A stretch of 64,000 nt of DNA. Origin: Pseudovirgaria hyperparasitica (Eukaryota; Ascomycota; Dothideomycetes; Acrospermales; Acrospermaceae). A model generated the notes under the pieces. The model made no database searches. It saw only the letters and a list, made by a program, of their open reading frames with translations, and was not told the DNA's origin. Location of the stretch: positions 1,413,311 through 1,477,310 of the forward strand of contig NW_022985551.1 of assembly GCF_010093815.1 (NCBI RefSeq). The letters are read 5' to 3'. Below are positions 21,348 to 32,400 of the stretch, piece by piece. Position 1 is the first letter of the stretch. Every line of letters starts with the position of its first letter. The position numbers and the translations under genes are program-made.

Positions 21348-22973
21348 TCATAATAAAGACCAATCCGAGTCGGATTTTTCGTCATTGTGTGACGGAGCAC
21401 TTCCTCCCCGATTCGCTTCGTGCTGCGGCTTTATTGTTGCGAAAGATGCTGTCAAATCGCCTTCATCAGCTTCTTTGTTGCGCACATAAAGCGATCCAAT
21501 TTTTGCCGCACCAGACGCTCGTGCCTCGTCGTAGTCTGAATCTGATTCCGACATGCTATGGTCTGCTTCATATACTTCAGCTTCTACTTGGTGGCAGATG
21601 TGCCCTACTCGGGACATCCGCTCATCGTTATTTTCCATTTCTAGCCCAGAAGAACTGCTATCAAGCTCGTTTATAGCCTTCACCCAATGGGCATTTGCTT
21701 TTGGGCGGCGCACGAGTGTGAAATCGAACGGCGTAGTTTCTTCATCAGACTCGTCGCTGCTGGTATATATACCACGGTGTTTAGGTCGATGTACAAACAC
21801 GCATTCAGCTGTGGAATTTCGGTCTCTTCGAGTGTGCGTGTTACAGTCCACGTCAGAGTACGAATCAAGACCGTGAAAGTCATATAAGAAGTCTCCGAGC
21901 GCCATGCGCGTCTGCTCTGCGCGAGTGAACGGTGTCGCTTCCTCAGTCTGGAGTCTGACAATGTCAATGGCACCTAGATCACTCGTGTAAGTACTTGTTC
22001 GCTGTCTACTAGTGTTGACTGAGTACTTACCGTCATCTTCAAATCCGCGCTGGAAGTTTGTTCGACAAAGCTCCTGTGTGAACTTTCGCATCTCAAAGGT
22101 AAGCTTTTGGAATTCATCGTTGGTGTTAAGCTGGTGGTAGAGAAAGCAATGAACGCAGTAATGAAGTATAGTGTCCACCAAAGGCGTCTGATCTGCGAGA
22201 TGGTCGAAAATGAACCGAATTGCTTCGCATAGATCTGCGGGCGGAGTGGGTTTCGAACACGAAACTTCAGTCTCTCTAATGACGTTCGCATGGGCCATTA
22301 CTTGAAGCTCTGGAATTTCGAACAATTCAGCCATGCGGCATAATTGTGCATGCACAAGTATTGAACACCCATCCACACCATCCAAGTAGTCACCAACGTA
22401 GATGAATCGGAGCAGACATATGATGAGAACACGAGAAGGGGCCTCGACGCTCGCGCGAGGAGAACCAGACTCGCCAGACTCGAACGAGTACGCTAGAAGG
22501 GGGCATTTCTCTGCGATGACTTCCACGATAAGACCATTTATGGTAGATATACCACCGCTGGGTAGACTGATTGAAAGAGCTGCATCCCCTGGTATAAGTG
22601 TGAGAAAGTCAAGATTGTCAAGAGACTGAAGTGAAGGTTGCGCAGGCCACTGCTGAATTTGTTGTGGCCGAGGAGACACAGCAGTTATTGCCGGTGTATA
22701 GGTTTGCGCTCCTCGTGATGTGGCATGGTTTCCGCTCCACAGGTGTGTGTTTCTATCTGGAAGATTACGACATGGCTCGATGTACGGATTCCAAACAGAT
22801 GACGGAGAGGATAATAGAGGAAGCGTTGGTGAATCCGATGTGCACGGATCGGCTGCGGATTCTCGTAGTGCAGTGGTAGATGTTGGTGTCGGAGGGCAGG
22901 GCTTCTGCCAAAACAGTCCTTCGTCAGACTCATAGAAGTCGTCCCAAGAATCAGACACTCGGGACGTGTTCAT
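21348..22973 (-). CDS. BTB-like domain protein with acidic Ser-rich C-terminus
   Basis: Open for 541 codons. The middle part (about residues 130-230, with GDAALSISLPSG, KCPLLAYSFES and the LLRFIYVGDYL helix-strand) has the outline of a fungal BTB/POZ domain without the canonical H-x-x-x-L loop, followed by a helical segment (HAQLCRMAELFEIPEL) like that after BTB domains. The C-terminal third is Asp/Glu/Ser-rich and probably disordered, ending in SDSDWSLL. A sequence with good donor (GTAAGT) and acceptor (CTAG) lies at 21974-22030; it is 57 nt, in frame and stop-free, so the protein is either 541 or 522 residues. Molecular role unknown; adaptor or scaffold is the family expectation. Confidence 0.75.
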   Translation of the reverse strand: MNTSRVSDSWDDFYESDEGLFWQKPCPPTPTSTTALRESAADPCTSDSPTLPLLSSPSSVWNPYIEPCRNLPDRNTHLWSGNHATSRGAQTYTPAITAVSPRPQQIQQWPAQPSLQSLDNLDFLTLIPGDAALSISLPSGGISTINGLIVEVIAEKCPLLAYSFESGESGSPRASVEAPSRVLIICLLRFIYVGDYLDGVDGCSILVHAQLCRMAELFEIPELQVMAHANVIRETEVSCSKPTPPADLCEAIRFIFDHLADQTPLVDTILHYCVHCFLYHQLNTNDEFQKLTFEMRKFTQELCRTNFQRGFEDDGKYSVNTSRQRTSTYTSDLGAIDIVRLQTEEATPFTRAEQTRMALGDFLYDFHGLDSYSDVDCNTHTRRDRNSTAECVFVHRPKHRGIYTSSDESDEETTPFDFTLVRRPKANAHWVKAINELDSSSSGLEMENNDERMSRVGHICHQVEAEVYEADHSMSESDSDYDEARASGAAKIGSLYVRNKEADEGDLTASFATIKPQHEANRGGSAPSHNDEKSDSDWSLL

Positions 22974-24684
22974 TCTGAGTTGCTAGACTCAAGTGAGGGC
23001 TCAGTGCTTATGTCTGTGCGTCGTTATGGTTCCGAGAACTCAGACAGACATTCGAAAAGAGCGTCAATTGTTTAAATCAAGGTTCTGACTCGAACGATTC
23101 GAACGACAATTTTGGGATGTGGTCCGCGGAGTCAACTGATCAGTTCTATGTGGCTCCCTACCGAGATATAAATGAACAATGGTGCACAAGAAGTAAATTA
23201 GAGACGAGGATATGTGCAACGACAATTGAAGAGGACGGAAAGTTGATAACAGAAAAAAGCTTCTATGTGAGACGAAATAAAGACGAGCCCCTCAGATGTG
23301 CAACACCAGTGACCACGCAATTGGAGCGTCAGCTTGGCTGTTGCCTGGCCCTGCACACGCATCTCTGCGTGCGACAGACAAGGCTGAGGTGGGTGTTGAC
23401 TGGCCACATGAGACTGCGGGCTGTGAAATGATTGGCTTCATCGGATCATCTACAGTGCGGCTGCGGCTGACCTTGACACTTGTAGAGATAATGAGGCGCA
23501 CTGCGTATGTCCTAAACCTCTATGCCGTAGATAATGTGATAGCCTTACCAGTCTATCGCCACGAAGTAAATGGACGACGTTATTGGTTTGGGAGACTCAA
23601 CCTTGGAACTGCGCAATGCATATATGCAACATCACCATGATCACTCTAGACTGATGGCGGGAGCGTATGCCGGATGCCTCACGTTAGCAGTCCGTCAATG
23701 CAGAGCTAATAACCTTTGCCAGGAACTCGGTCCACGGTCTATAGCGATAAATGCTATGTTCAGTGGCCTCAGGGAGAGTGACTATGGCTGGATCGATTTT
23801 CAGGATGATAGTATATGATATATCGATGGAGTCAAGAACAGCAGTAATGGCACATTGACGGGTACATATCTACATTGCTTAGCCACGCTGAATCGATCGA
23901 ATGACGTGCGCCTTGACTCACCTATCCGAAGCAACATGTATGCATTATGCTTCATGCCATGCATGAGGCGTCGAACGGTGACGATCCATCGCTAATACTC
24001 AGACGGTGCCAAGACCAAAAGTCACGGTACCTTTAGAATCGTTCCTCTATGTCGGTCATAGAGTCAATGGATTGGTACGAAGTATATTCAGCTTTGAGTA
24101 TATTGGCTACCAAGTGTCGACGCAAGCTGTAGATGGATTAATATTGTAGTAGTAGTTATACTACTTCGATAGCATCACCGCTTCAACACCGGACCTGTTG
24201 CGTAGCATTTACGTTGTCTTAGACCCGATGAGTGATATTTTGTTAGGCTCTTGGTGATGCGACGACAGAGCGCAATGGTGATTCAATCATTTGTTTTGGT
24301 GTACGTTCAACGGTTAGAGTTGGTCGATGAAAGGTAAAAGGTCGCGCGAAGTGGATTGTGGCCGGAGCTGCCGCTGCTTTCTGCCACCCCAAGCCGCTTT
24401 TGCGGGCTTGATTTCTTCAATTAGGCATGCCAAGCCGTATGCCTGCTAAGTAGTAGTAAGGGATCCCCTCGAATTTGGGCAGTTGCCCGCTAAAACACGC
24501 CATCCGCAGTGCAGCTCAACGCCAGTATGTGCATAAAGTTATCGTTCCACCTGGGATATCATGGTCTTTGACATCCCTCTTCTTCTTGAGAAATCTTCTT
24601 ACGCCTCAGATCAATCGTCAGCAGCTACAACTTACGATCAGAGAGCCCGCGACTCTTTCCAATTGCTTCATATACCTTTCAACG
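22974..24684. other. Intergenic, no supported gene
   Basis: About 1.7 kb. Plus-strand frames at 23117-23431, 23296-23640 and 23570-23818 overlap one another and show no domain. Nothing else seen. Confidence 0.45.
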
Positions 24685-25096
24685 ATGGGCTGGTCTTCAA
24701 TACTCCCCGAGCCGCTCACTATCCTTGAAACTTGGATAGTCAGAGTATTTGTACGCTCAGAAGGATCAGTTGCTGATTAATTTACTAAAAGCTCCTCAGT
24801 TAGTACTCTCGATCCTCACGTTCGGCCCCTGGGCCGTCCTCATCATCTATGACCTCCTACTGTATATCTGGCGATCTGTTGTTCATGAAGTTCCCATCGT
24901 TGGTGGGAGAGCTCAAGGCCGATTACGTCCAAGAGCGCCGAGCTTAAGAGAGCGGCCTGATGGCCACAGACGGCGGATAAGTTTGGTTGGTCGGCCAATA
25001 TCCATCTCTGGGAATAGCTCAGTCCCATTTGCTTCCGGCTCCGCATTTGTCGAAGATTCCGAAAAGATGGACCGCAAGAGAGAGACAAGAGCTTGA
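24685..25096 (+). CDS. Small putative single-pass membrane protein, unrecognised
   Basis: Proposed model of two exons, 24685..24744 and 24800..25096, with a 55-nt intron (donor GTATTT, CTGAT/TTACTAA branch region, acceptor TCAG) and conserved phase, coding 118 residues. The donor GTATTT is the same non-consensus hexamer used by the last SRPK intron. Residues 21-48 (LVLSILTFGPWAVLIIYDLL and onward) form one hydrophobic helix; the rest is basic and Arg/Ser/Pro-rich. No known family is recognised. The compact membrane anchor plus basic tail, and the clean splice sites, argue for a real gene; lack of homology evidence keeps confidence moderate. Confidence 0.5.
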
Positions 25097-26233
25097 ACAT
25101 GAATCAAGATTGCAAGAGCATTGGAATTGGATGAGTTTCATGATTCGCGAGCTGTAAACTTTGTGGGCTTGCCGTTGATATCCATCATTGCCCTCGTTTT
25201 GTGGAACGAAATGGCCAAACGCAAGCAGTAAAAGTCTCCGTGGACCATGTTACTGCCACTGCATGGGAGGGCACTTAAACCCAGAACCACTGTATCGTAT
25301 TTGTACGAAGTCGAAGCCCATACCGACGTACCCACGCTCCACGTACCCACGTCTCCATACCTCAGGTTCCACTAGAGCCTTTACCCCTCTTGTTCCGGGC
25401 AGGCTATGCTAGCAATGTGGCTGCATATTTGCAGGGAATACTCCCAACACGCATCCACATGCCGAGCGCACGCGAGAACGGGCGACTGGTCAGACATTGC
25501 ACGACCGGCAAACAATCTCGCATTGGTATCTGTCGTGACTTTGTCGACTTCTTTGCCTTCAAGCAAAGAAACAACCAGATAACCGGACAACTGGCTCATG
25601 AACGCCTTGCGCCCGCGGTGATTGCTATATTCTTCGTTGACTTGCGATAAGGGCTTGATATTAGATCTCGGATCTATCGAGCACAATGGGAATCAGCTGC
25701 GGGATCCGTTACAGGGCTGAAAATTCCTCCGAGCGAAACCATGTCCGAGGGGACTGGAGTTTTCAGCGCGGTCGCATGTGCTACAACAGGTTACCAACCA
25801 ACAGTAATGTTAACTAAGTTTGTTTGCTTCTGAGTAGGCGAGGCCGGTGAGCCGAGTGCACGTTTCTTGACCAATGGCTTCACTACAAACGTACAATCTA
25901 ATGGCTATGTTCAACCCAGCAATTCTATGGCCTCTTGCAACTCACCGCCCATTGCACGCTGGAACCACTTATTAAATACGCTCACGTCTTAGTGTTTAAG
26001 TCTCGATAACAATCGTAAGGCGTCCAGGTTGCTCAATATGCACATCGTCCTTTTTCGGTTTTCTCGACACCATACAAGGGTACGAATGAAAGGACCGTGT
26101 TTGCTAGACCTTCCCTCTTAATCTTTGCATTATCTTCTCCATCACAGACGTGTTAATACTTGAGTATTCTCTTCTCACGACAATCACTATTCTTCTCTTG
26201 TGTAGAAACAAAGCCTGCCGCAACACACACATC
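25097..26233. other. Intergenic, no supported gene
   Basis: About 1.1 kb. Opposed frames near 25381-25686 have no domain. A tandem CCACGTACCCAC-type repeat occurs at about 25324-25352. Nothing else seen. Confidence 0.4.
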
Positions 26234-26993
26234 ATGCATTACCAGCGTCATATGCCTGCCGCATTTCCCATGCAGGCAATGCAGGGACCACCAACAATGC
26301 CTGGTGGTCCATTCGAGTACCGACACAGGATGGTCGACCAACCTCAGATCCCATATGGCATCGAAGACATGGACTATATGCCAGGAACCCATATGTCGTA
26401 TTCATATCAAGGCGATGTCCCACGTAGCATGGGGCCAATGAATCAGATGTCTCTAATGGGCGTACCGCCCGGGTATGATCCAGAGATGCTCATAAATGCC
26501 TCGCAAGGCTTCGTTTCGGAGGATGTCATACGCAGGTATACTGAGCACCTATCAAGATTCGACTTGAAAACTCATCAATATTAGCACCAATCTTTCTGTG
26601 CAAGTAGCCAATTCCAACCTCTGCCCCTCCACACCATACGCACAATTACAACCAAAGAGGATGCATGACGGAAGATATCCTCAAGATTTTCGAATGGCAA
26701 GGACCGTGGAAGAAATGAAATGCATCGAGGGTATGTCTGTGCTCGCTTCTCCGTGTTGTCATTGCTGATCATCAGGCTCCACCCTCGATCGCATACTTCA
26801 AGCCTATAACCTGCCGACCGATCTACGCTCCTTTGGTCTCAGCTCTGCAGATGTCCCAGCACCGAGAGTAATTAGAATGGCAAAGCTTTGTACCTTGTTC
26901 GACTTTCTCGGGGCTACACAGCTGTCCTCGGACATTCCACCGATGAAGCGACGGCGGGCCGGACTACTTCCTATAACTATGGGTCATTATTGA
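26234..26993 (+). CDS. Unrecognised small protein, possibly nuclear
   Basis: Three exons, 26234..26535, 26585..26730 and 26776..26993, with introns of 49 nt (GTATAC...TTAG) and 45 nt (GTATGT...TCAG, GCTGAT branch); phases match and yield 221 residues. I chose the ATG at 26234 because upstream codons in frame are AT-rich leader DNA. The N-terminal 85 residues are Met/Pro/Gly/Tyr-rich with repeated MP and MG dipeptides, likely disordered. The C-terminal part contains a helix with RVIRMAKLCTLFDFLG and a basic stretch KRRRAG that could be a nuclear localisation signal. No family is recognised. All three exons had to be joined to see it; single frames give only 60-144 codons. Confidence 0.55.
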
Positions 26994-27311
26994 GGAACTC
27001 GGACTGTGTTTCTTCTATGCCTCGTATCCAGCCTGCCCGCTCTCATCTTCTCAATGAAAATCCTGGGTTATATATTTGTCGGAGGCACCGTCTGACCGAC
27101 CTCGTTCAACTCAAGTTTGTGAGTTTGCTCACAGAAAGAGCTACCCCGCTAAGAAGGGATCCATTACCCAAACCCGGCATAGCATCCGAAGCTCCAATAA
27201 CTGTTATGATAGTTGAAGGTATATCAGGATCAACGGAGCATATGGGTTCCACGCTTACATGAGCACCACTTTCCATCATCGACGCTTTGCATATGCTATC
27301 ACACTTTACGC
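26994..27311. other. Intergenic
   Basis: 318 bases between two genes on the same strand; promoter of the HODM-like gene by position. Nothing specific seen. Confidence 0.4.
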
Positions 27312-28710
27312 ATGTCTTACTTCCATTACTTCAGTCTGAGCTTCATTGTCATACTTGCGTTCTCTCTTGCCTCGCGCAAGCTTGGTGAATTCTACTTCCA
27401 CTCAAACACTCAACATGAGGTACCATTCCGTGCATCTTTCGTATGATACCATATATCACATCATTGTTCTGTACTCAATGCAACATATGACGCCCGACTA
27501 GGACTAGATTTGACCGTGTGATTCCTAGATCCCAAGCAAACCCACTTCGAACGTACAATCCACCAAGAACAATGGCGATCCGTGTATCGCATCCTATCAA
27601 GATATCGAGCCACTCTCAAATTTTGACTGGAGGACCACTGAACCGATTAAGCTACGGCCGTTTAAGCCGAAATTTCACCTGACAATGGGTACCGGCCGTC
27701 CCTTACATGCACTTGCCCTATGTCATGCTATGTCACCATATCAGCTTCATTGTCACCCCTGAGTAGACTAACAGCCCACACCAGCCATCGAGAACACATC
27801 TATATCCGACCTGATCCCCTTCGACAACACCTACCTCGACCGTATAAGACTCCGCCGCCGTCTCCTATCCACGCTTAGCACTGAGATCATCGCCGCACAC
27901 CCAGTCGCACAGCCCGCTGTCCACGAATTCTACACCTGGGTCTTCACAATCTACCTACCAAGCCGGTACCCAACCATGTTCACCCTCGCCCCCTCACCCT
28001 CTGCCCCTACCTCTCTCACAAACCTCATCACATCCGAATCCATCCCTCTCCTTGCACCGCTCAATCCCCTCGAATGCCTCCGCACCATCGCCGCCCACAT
28101 CGACGACGACTTCCTCTTCCTGCTCCCCTCACCAGAGCACTCCACCGCCAAAGACCAATACATCCTCCGCGCCTACGCCACACTATTCCCCTCCGGCTTC
28201 AACCCAGCCACCAAGCTCAACAGAACCCTCCGCGAGATCCACGAGCCCGTGCCACGCTACGCATCCAAGCTTGCGTTCAGCATGGACCGCTTCTTCCGCT
28301 GCATGCCCGTCGGCCGCGTGGTCAAGCGCGCGAATTGGACTGTTACCACCTCGCGCGACCTGCATGTGCTTTCGGGGACACATGCCAGTGCTGCAGAGGC
28401 GGGAGGGGATGGGGCTGGCCTGGATAAGGCGCGCGAGGATGTGGATTTGGGAGAGACGGTGTTGCGCGCGGAGAGGCAGACGTTGCATCGTTTGCCGGGG
28501 AGTGGGGCACTGGTTTTCGCATTTAAGACGTATGTGTATGAGTTGGGGGATGTGGTTCGGGAGGGCAGGGGGGAGGAGTTGGCGTGTGCGATTGAGGGGT
28601 TGGGTGAGGGGGGTGTTGTGGGTATGAGGGGGTATAAGAGGGCGGATGTTTGGGGGGAGAAGGTTTGTGCGTTTCTGAGGGGAGGTGTTGGTGGAGAGAT
28701 CAAGGGTTGA
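27312..28710 (+). CDS. HODM alpha-subunit-like (DUF3445) membrane-anchored protein
   Basis: Three exons, 27312..27419, 27529..27688 and 27785..28710; introns of 109 nt (GTACCA...CTAG) and 96 nt (GTACCG...CCAG); 397 residues. The N-terminus (MSYFHYFSLSFIVILAF) is a membrane anchor. The family marks are FHLTMG just before the second splice, then DNTYLDRIRLRR, and near the C-terminus RAERQTLHRLPGSGALVF. These match PF11927, first named DUF3445 and later linked to bacterial haem-dependent oxidative N-demethylase. Fungal members have no proven substrate. Oxidative N-demethylation of a small amine at the ER surface would be the family-based guess. Exon 3 is strongly C-rich in its first half and G-rich in its second half. 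Confidence 0.82.
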
Positions 28711-30230
28711 TGCTTTTAAGTGAGGAGTATATTTGTTGGATGTTGATACAGGATGTGAGAAATGTACTGTTGTGGTGAGTGGAATGAAAGGTGCAGAAAC
28801 ATGGCTCTCTTCCACTTCGTAGGCAGGCCATGGTTTCGCTATAGTTGCGGTTTGCTCTGTGTCGCCTCGAATGCCTAATAATGTAAATGCTTACGCGATA
28901 TCGTTCTCTGGAACAGGTCTCAATATATGAATGCTAAGTCTCTAGACATGATACGACAGTGTACTCATCGGCGTCCACTACCCTCGCTTAAGAGTTCTGA
29001 TACTGCGTGCGCTTGCTCGACCGTATGCCTTAATGATAATGATATATTCAACCAAACTTTCAGTCACACTTTTCGCTATGATTGCATGGGTTGACTCTAT
29101 TGGGAGTGCGATCTGTTTGAGTATAATGTGACTAACGCTCTGCGCTTGAGCATGAAGCTTTCCAAACATGTCATCATTTCTTGAGTTCGACAAGCAGACC
29201 GATCGAGTTCATACATTCTGATGGATAATGTAGCACGCATCCGTGATAAACCGTTATTGTAAGCAAATGATCAGAAGATAAAGCGTTTATTCTCGTTATG
29301 AAAGGGAGTTTGAATGTGTCATGCTAATTAACATAAAGAAAAAATGACAATAGTAAGCAAATGTGCCCACTCGACAGCGTCTCATCCGAAAGCACGGCAG
29401 TAGAAGCAAATCTTCAGAGGAGATACCATCTCCTCCACCGGCGAGACTTAAGGGTAATGACCTCTTTTAGTGGGTCTGATTCACACCCTCGGATCGTAGA
29501 TATCATGACAATCAAGCTCAGGCAGCGCATTCCATTCCCGCTCAAGGTCTTCAAGGGTGAAATCGTGCGAACGAATATCGAAGCTGTCGGCTGATGATAC
29601 TGGAAGAGCATTGACGGTTGGGAGGTCAAGCCCGTCAAAATATACTTCGCTCTCTTCTCCATCAGAACGTTATTGTAGCATCCACGAAAGTGCAGATTCC
29701 GCGACCAGACAAAAGCTTCTCTGCCTGATGGATCTACCAAGACATTGGAGCCATGAGAATTCCCATCGTCATATCAGACCATAGATGGTCTCTGCCCAAG
29801 AAATGAAGAGGAGAGCGATGGATACCATGACGAGTTCGACATCGTACGGGGTACTCTAGGATTACACCGACTCATTGTCCTGGGCCTTGTGCTATAATCC
29901 TCTCTTAATTGGCGTAGCCTTCCACTGTTACGTAGATTGAATATACCAATCATCTTGTCGACTAGATAGTCAATGAAACAATCTCACACTGGTGACACAT
30001 GACCTGGAGTGAATTTACCATTCGTGAATGAGACTAATTATTCATGTAGAAGCAGAGCTAAAAGCATATAGCATATGCATATAGATATCATAATATATCG
30101 TATATATCTTGATTGACATATTTCATACCCATCAAATACGACTGACACCGGGGTGGTATGTAGTGAGGAAGGAAACAAGATATGACATGGTATAGAGCTA
30201 CTCTAGATGCATGCGAGAGAAGCGAAAATT
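28711..30230. other. Intergenic, no supported gene
   Basis: About 1.5 kb. Short frames on both strands (for example 29414-29740 minus) lack domains. The stretch 30050-30120 is AT-rich with repeated CATATA/GATATA steps. Nothing else seen. Confidence 0.45.
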
Positions 30231-30905
30231 TCATAACCCCCTACGTCGTTTGATACCCTTACCATCTTGTTTGACCCAGTAGGCCACATCATCCTTCGTG
30301 TAAGGAAGGTCATCGTCTTCTATGGGTTTCGTTTGTTCGCTTTCCGCCAGTGGGCGCGCTGTCGCTAGGCCGTTGTTCAAGGCACAGCACACGATTTGTT
30401 TCTCCATACAATAATCACATGCGAAATCTTCTCCATGTGGAAACACTGCAACACCCTTCTTTGCCATCTTTCGACTGATACACTTCATTGGAGTCTGCTC
30501 TCGTGTGTGCTTCATCCAATCCTTCTTCGTTTTCCCGCTGTTCCATGGCTGGAAAGTGGTCCAAAGGACTTGGATTACGGCGCTCGAAAGGCCATCAAGC
30601 TCACCAAACAACTCTCGTAACTGCCCTAGCCCAACGTCGGAGAGGACAGGTTGCATTTGGACAGGTACCCGAACATTGTTCATCATACTTGGACCGGCGT
30701 CTCCGAGCTCTACGAACTGTTCATTGAGACTGCTTTGACTTTCTTGGGTAGAAATCTGAGCTTCCCGAAGTCTTAATGTATGGGTCTGTTGCTTAGCTCT
30801 TAGAGCTGCTTCATCCTTCTCTAGCTTAGCTTGGTCGGATGTGAACTGTCTCCGTGCACGCTTTATGACGCAGATCTGATCGCTTAGAACAGCCCGAGAG
30901 GTCAA
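30231..30905 (-). CDS. Unrecognised coiled-coil/Cys-motif protein, 5' end unresolved
   Basis: A 224-codon open frame without an ATG near its 5' end. It remains open upstream into a minisatellite, and the first ATG inside is about 75 codons in. Visible parts: a predicted coiled coil (about residues 15-65, Lys/Glu/Gln-rich, DQAKLEKDEAALRAKQQ), a helical middle region, a Cys cluster FACDYCMEKQIVCC (C-x2-C-x6-C-C) that could bind a metal, and a basic end KGIKRRRGL. I do not recognise the family. Either a short 5' exon is missing from my model, or this is a truncated copy of a gene whose 5' part was replaced by the repeat. Confidence 0.5.
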   Translation of the reverse strand: MTSRAVLSDQICVIKRARRQFTSDQAKLEKDEAALRAKQQTHTLRLREAQISTQESQSSLNEQFVELGDAGPSMMNNVRVPVQMQPVLSDVGLGQLRELFGELDGLSSAVIQVLWTTFQPWNSGKTKKDWMKHTREQTPMKCISRKMAKKGVAVFPHGEDFACDYCMEKQIVCCALNNGLATARPLAESEQTKPIEDDDLPYTKDDVAYWVKQDGKGIKRRRGL

Positions 30906-30953
30906 AGTCCCATAAGGGAGGAGCTTGACAAAGCCCGAGAGGTCGAAGTCCCA
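30891..30953. repeat. Direct repeat pair, 22 bp
   Basis: Copies at 30891-30912 and 30932-30953 share AGCCCGAGAGGTC then AAGTCCCA with one differing base, spaced 41 bases start to start. They lie at the 5' edge of the gene fragment, between it and the minisatellite. Confidence 0.75.
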
Positions 30954-31004
30954 GTCTCCACGAATCTTTTTATGAGAGGAGAAAGAAGTGGGAAGGCGAG
31001 AGAG

Positions 31005-31170
31005 GCGAGAAGTGAGAGAGGCGAGGAGTGAGAGAGGCGAGAAGTGAGAGAGGCGAGAAGTGAGAGAGGCGAGAAGTGAGAGAGGCGAGAAGTGAGAGAG
31101 GCGAGAGAGGTGAGAGAGGTGAGAGAGAGCGGCGAGAGAGGTGAGAGAGAGCTGTGAGAGAGGTGAGATG
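31005..31170. repeat. Minisatellite, 16-bp unit, with degenerate GA-rich tail
   Basis: Six consecutive 16-mers of GCGAGAAGTGAGAGAG run from 31005 to 31100 (the second has one change), followed by degenerate GTGAGAGAG repeats to about 31170. Because 16 is not a multiple of three, all frames stay open and give Ser/Leu-rich pseudo-proteins that should not be annotated as genes. On the minus strand this is a CT-rich tract upstream of the gene fragment at 30231-30905. Confidence 0.9.
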
Positions 31171-32400
31171 AAGAGAAGTGAAAAAAAGAGGCGAAAAGCA
31201 AGACCTTAAATAGTTGGACGCAAGCTGAGAAGTGGAAGCCGCGTGCCCTGGTGACGTACAAACCCGTACCTGGACCGTGCACAATACATTTTCCATCAGT
31301 CTCGTCCTCCTCATCCAGATATCCAGTAGCCAGTATTCTATCTCTTGTAGACCTGATCTAATCCAAAGCTCCACCCTTTAGAGCCCACTTTGTCTTGACC
31401 GTCTCTAAGATCACACTCACTCATTCTCTAGCAAGAAAGGTCTGAGCACGCCTGACACTGCGTTGCCTTTCTTCGAGCCTCTTTTTTCCCCCTTCGAAAC
31501 ACCTCTTTCTCGAGTCTCAGCGAGTCCTAGTCTTCAGTAATGGTCTGTAGTTTGATATACCAGTAACTTGAGACAGTCCTCCAGAGCAGCAGCGCTGTGA
31601 TTCTCTGATGCCCTCACAAAGCTCTTCTTTCACTGTCCAGCCATGGATGGCTCTCTCGGCGGCAGTCTGACTTTTTCTCATGTGCGGTTGCCTGTATGCT
31701 GTCTAACGTAAATCTTACTCGTTCGGAGCATGGTAGTGTTCTGTTTGACATTTGTGAGAAAGTCTATGAGCTATTGTTCTCTTTCAGGAAGAATGAAAGA
31801 AATATACTTAGGATAATGAGCTGTACATCTCCAAACACCCTTCAACAACACCATGACCACACCCGCGATCTTCATCCACAAAGTACTATAATCATCACTG
31901 ACGTACTGCCCGCACATTGGCAAGTAATGAAGACGTTACGAGGGATGATATACAGTGAGGATGGGTAGGCTTGTGCAAGTGATATCGTGTATTGGAGCCG
32001 GATGTAAGGGATGTTCTTTCGGATTCTTGGTGTTTAGTAAATTGTCATGATGGGATAACACATATCTGCTTTCTGCTTTGCGTCACGGAGCGTGCAGATA
32101 CTAGAGCAGCGCTGCAGTAAATACAGTACCTGTGACATGACTCTCTCCTCAGATGACGTCAGACGTCACACTTGAGTATGTAAAGGTGCGCAAGGCGAGG
32201 GCTTGCTGAGTACTGATCTTGGGGTGGTTGAGGTTAAACTTGCTGTCTGGCTGTCTGGTCGGCTGTACTATGTTATGAGAGCTGTATCACAAGTTCAGGA
32301 AGAGTAATGAGGCGGAATCAGAGCAGTGGACTTATGCCTTGATTACACCCGTGAACCTTTGCGAATCATCCACTCAAAACTCCATGCTCCTCGCTCGCCT
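31171..32400. other. Intergenic, no supported gene
   Basis: About 1.2 kb with only short frames. Position 32152-32166 holds a palindromic TGACGTCAGACGTCA (CREB/ATF-like core), function unknown. Confidence 0.4.

Noticed and set aside
28052-28815. Long alternative frames on both strands across the HODM-like gene
   Set aside because: They are shadows caused by the C-rich then G-rich composition; only the plus frame 27785-28710 has family motifs.
31005-31170. CRISPR-like array
   Set aside because: Units are contiguous 16-mers without spacers, in a eukaryotic genome; it is a minisatellite.
30902-31374. Two Ser/Leu-rich minus-strand frames of 126-134 codons
   Set aside because: They are translations of the 16-bp minisatellite; openness comes from the repeat, not from selection.
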